Assembly: GCF_029714365.1 (NCBI RefSeq)
Contig: NZ_CP121659.1
Coordinates: forward strand, 2,604,001 to 2,668,000
Source of the DNA: Sinorhizobium terangae
GTDB lineage: Bacteria; Pseudomonadota; Alphaproteobacteria; Rhizobiales; Rhizobiaceae
Length of the DNA stretch: 64,000 nucleotides
Direction of reading: 5' to 3'
In this document: one piece after another, positions 62,868-64,000 of the stretch
Numbering within the stretch: position 1 is the stretch's first letter
Layout of the letters: each line of letters opens with the position of its first letter
Program-made: the position numbers and the translations under genes
Notes under the pieces: model-generated
What the model was told of the DNA's origin: nothing
The model's database searches: none
Seen by the model: only the letters and a program-made list of their open reading frames with translations

Positions 62868-63986
62868 CTATTCGTTCTGGAAGTAGCTGTACTTGCCGTC
62901 GTCACCCTTCTTCCAGGTGTACATGACGTAGTCCGGGCGGGTGATGTCACCCTTTTCGTCGTAGCCGAGTTCGCCGATTGCGGTCTTGAACGGACCCTTG
63001 GCCTTGATGGCTTCCGCAACGGCCTGCGGATCGTTGCCGCCGGCAGCCTTCGCGCCTTCAGCGATGACCTGAAGAGCCGCATAGGCATAGAGCGTGTAGG
63101 CTTCCGGTTCGAAGCCGGCGTTACGGAACTTCTCGACGAGCTCCTTGGCATTCGGATTCTTGCGCGGATCCGGCGAGAAGGTCATCAGCGTGCCGTCAAC
63201 GGCGTCACCAGCGATCGAGGCCAGTTCGTTCGAGACGATGCCGACACCCGACATCATCGTTGCCTTCAGGCCCTGGTCCTTCATCTGGCGCATGATCAGG
63301 CCAGCTTCCGTGTGCAGACCGCCGTAATAGACGATGGAAACACCGGCTTGCTTCATCTTCGCGATCAGAGCGGAGAAGTCCTTGTCGCCCGTGTTGATAC
63401 CTTCGTAGAGCGCTTCGGTGAGGCCGGCCTCGTTCATTGCCTTCTTGGTTTCATCGGCAAGGCCCTGACCATAGGGGGTCTTGTCGTGAACAACGGCGAT
63501 CTTCGCGTCCTTGAAGTTGGCGGCGAGGTAGGCACCGGCAACCGCACCCTGCTGGTCGTCGCGACCGCAAGTGCGGAACGTGTTCCACAGGCCGCGCTCA
63601 GTGAACTGCGGGTTGGTGGAGGCCGGCGTGACCTGCAGGATGCCGTTTTCGGCGTAGATTTCCGAAGCCGGGATGGACACGCCAGAGTTGAAGTGGCCGA
63701 CGACGAACTTCACGCCGTCTGCAACGAACTTGTTGGCGACCGAAACGCCCTGCTTGGCATCCGACACGTCGTCGCCGAGCACGACCTTGATCTGTTCACC
63801 ATTGATGCCGCCTGCAGCGTTGAGATCGGCAGCCGCCTGTTCCGCACCTTTCTGGAGCTGCGCACCGAACGCAGCATTCGGGCCGGTCAACGGGCCGGCA
63901 ATGCCGACCACAACATCAGCCCACGCAGAGCCGCTAAAGGCGACCATTGCCGTCAGCGCAACGGCCGACAGAAGAGACTTTTTCAT
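62868..63986 (-). CDS. livK: Branched-chain amino-acid ABC transporter substrate-binding protein (LivK/BraC)
   Basis: 372 residues. Sec signal peptide of about 23 residues (ending SGSAWA). [49 protein letters not shown] and [38 protein letters not shown] are the LivK signature regions. Two Cys can form the usual disulphide only in part (TCGRDD is seen). The permease/ATPase genes are not in this window, as is common for livK in rhizobia. Confidence 0.94.
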   Translation of the reverse strand: MKKSLLSAVALTAMVAFSGSAWADVVVGIAGPLTGPNAAFGAQLQKGAEQAAADLNAAGGINGEQIKVVLGDDVSDAKQGVSVANKFVADGVKFVVGHFNSGVSIPASEIYAENGILQVTPASTNPQFTERGLWNTFRTCGRDDQQGAVAGAYLAANFKDAKIAVVHDKTPYGQGLADETKKAMNEAGLTEALYEGINTGDKDFSALIAKMKQAGVSIVYYGGLHTEAGLIMRQMKDQGLKATMMSGVGIVSNELASIAGDAVDGTLMTFSPDPRKNPNAKELVEKFRNAGFEPEAYTLYAYAALQVIAEGAKAAGGNDPQAVAEAIKAKGPFKTAIGELGYDEKGDITRPDYVMYTWKKGDDGKYSYFQNE

Positions 63987-64000
63987 CTTGTTACTCCCAA

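Overview
The window is chromosomal DNA of an alphaproteobacterial rhizobium, most likely Sinorhizobium/Ensifer. This rests on the gene families and their order: a hmuPSTUV haem locus, an ecfG/rpoE2-nepR-phyR general stress locus, the smo/mtlK polyol operon, a reductive pyrimidine degradation cluster with a CyaC-type cyclase, and a ureDABC...EFG urease cluster. High GC, long antisense shadow ORFs and RIME-like nested palindromes between genes agree. I see no rRNA, tRNA, insertion sequence, prophage or CRISPR array; almost all of it reads as core or soft-core genome.

Layout. 1-7.3 kb: a CmcI-like methyltransferase/hydroxylase-family gene, then a leftward dipeptide-type ABC operon (binding protein, two permeases, two ATPases) led by an M19 dipeptidase. 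7.4-9.3 kb: SMR efflux gene with a TetR regulator, divergent from a truncated haemoglobin and a DUF423 membrane protein. 9.3-16.4 kb: haem/iron region, with an IsdG-type haem monooxygenase (HmuQ-like), two poorly known genes, TonB, a secreted protein, and rightward hmuP-S-T-U-V. HmuP is too short to be found by length-filtered ORF calling. Two TGA-N9-TCA motifs (the RirA iron-responsive operator pattern) sit in the two promoter regions. 16.6-21.1 kb: two membrane-stress small proteins, then the general stress response module (HWE kinase, ECF sigma, NepR, PhyR) with face-to-face GGAAC-N16/17-CGTT promoters. A third such promoter drives what looks like a terminated, C-rich-loop small RNA just beyond phyR. 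21.1-31.2 kb: sugar alcohol catabolism and uptake (FGGY kinase, HAD hydrolase, mtlK, smoS, smoK, smoG, smoF, smoE) and a SorC-type regulator.

31.3-47.3 kb: pyrimidine degradation, with preT-preA (dihydropyrimidine dehydrogenase), a RutR-like regulator, an amidohydrolase (beta-ureidopropionase type) and dihydropyrimidinase. A near-consensus RutR box precedes the amidohydrolase gene. A CyaC-type redox-sensing adenylate cyclase lies inside this cluster, and downstream is an NMT1/THI5-type ABC transporter that may import the pyrimidine or a related compound. 47.7-53.1 kb: RND efflux pair and a Crp/Fnr regulator with an FNR-like box. 53.1-60.8 kb: leftward urease cluster ureD-ureA-DUF1272-ureB-lprI-like-GT29-like-ureC, then a peroxiredoxin, an ABM monooxygenase, ureE, ureF and ureG. 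60.9-64 kb: Tat-exported alpha/beta hydrolase divergent from an OhrR-like MarR regulator across three copies of an ATCGTGCACGAT palindrome, then a branched-chain amino-acid binding protein.

Together the genes describe a soil/plant-associated heterotroph that scavenges haem, peptides, polyols, pyrimidines and urea as iron, carbon and nitrogen sources, with a central stress-response switch. Coordinates of starts are inferred from codons and Shine-Dalgarno spacing; no database search was possible.
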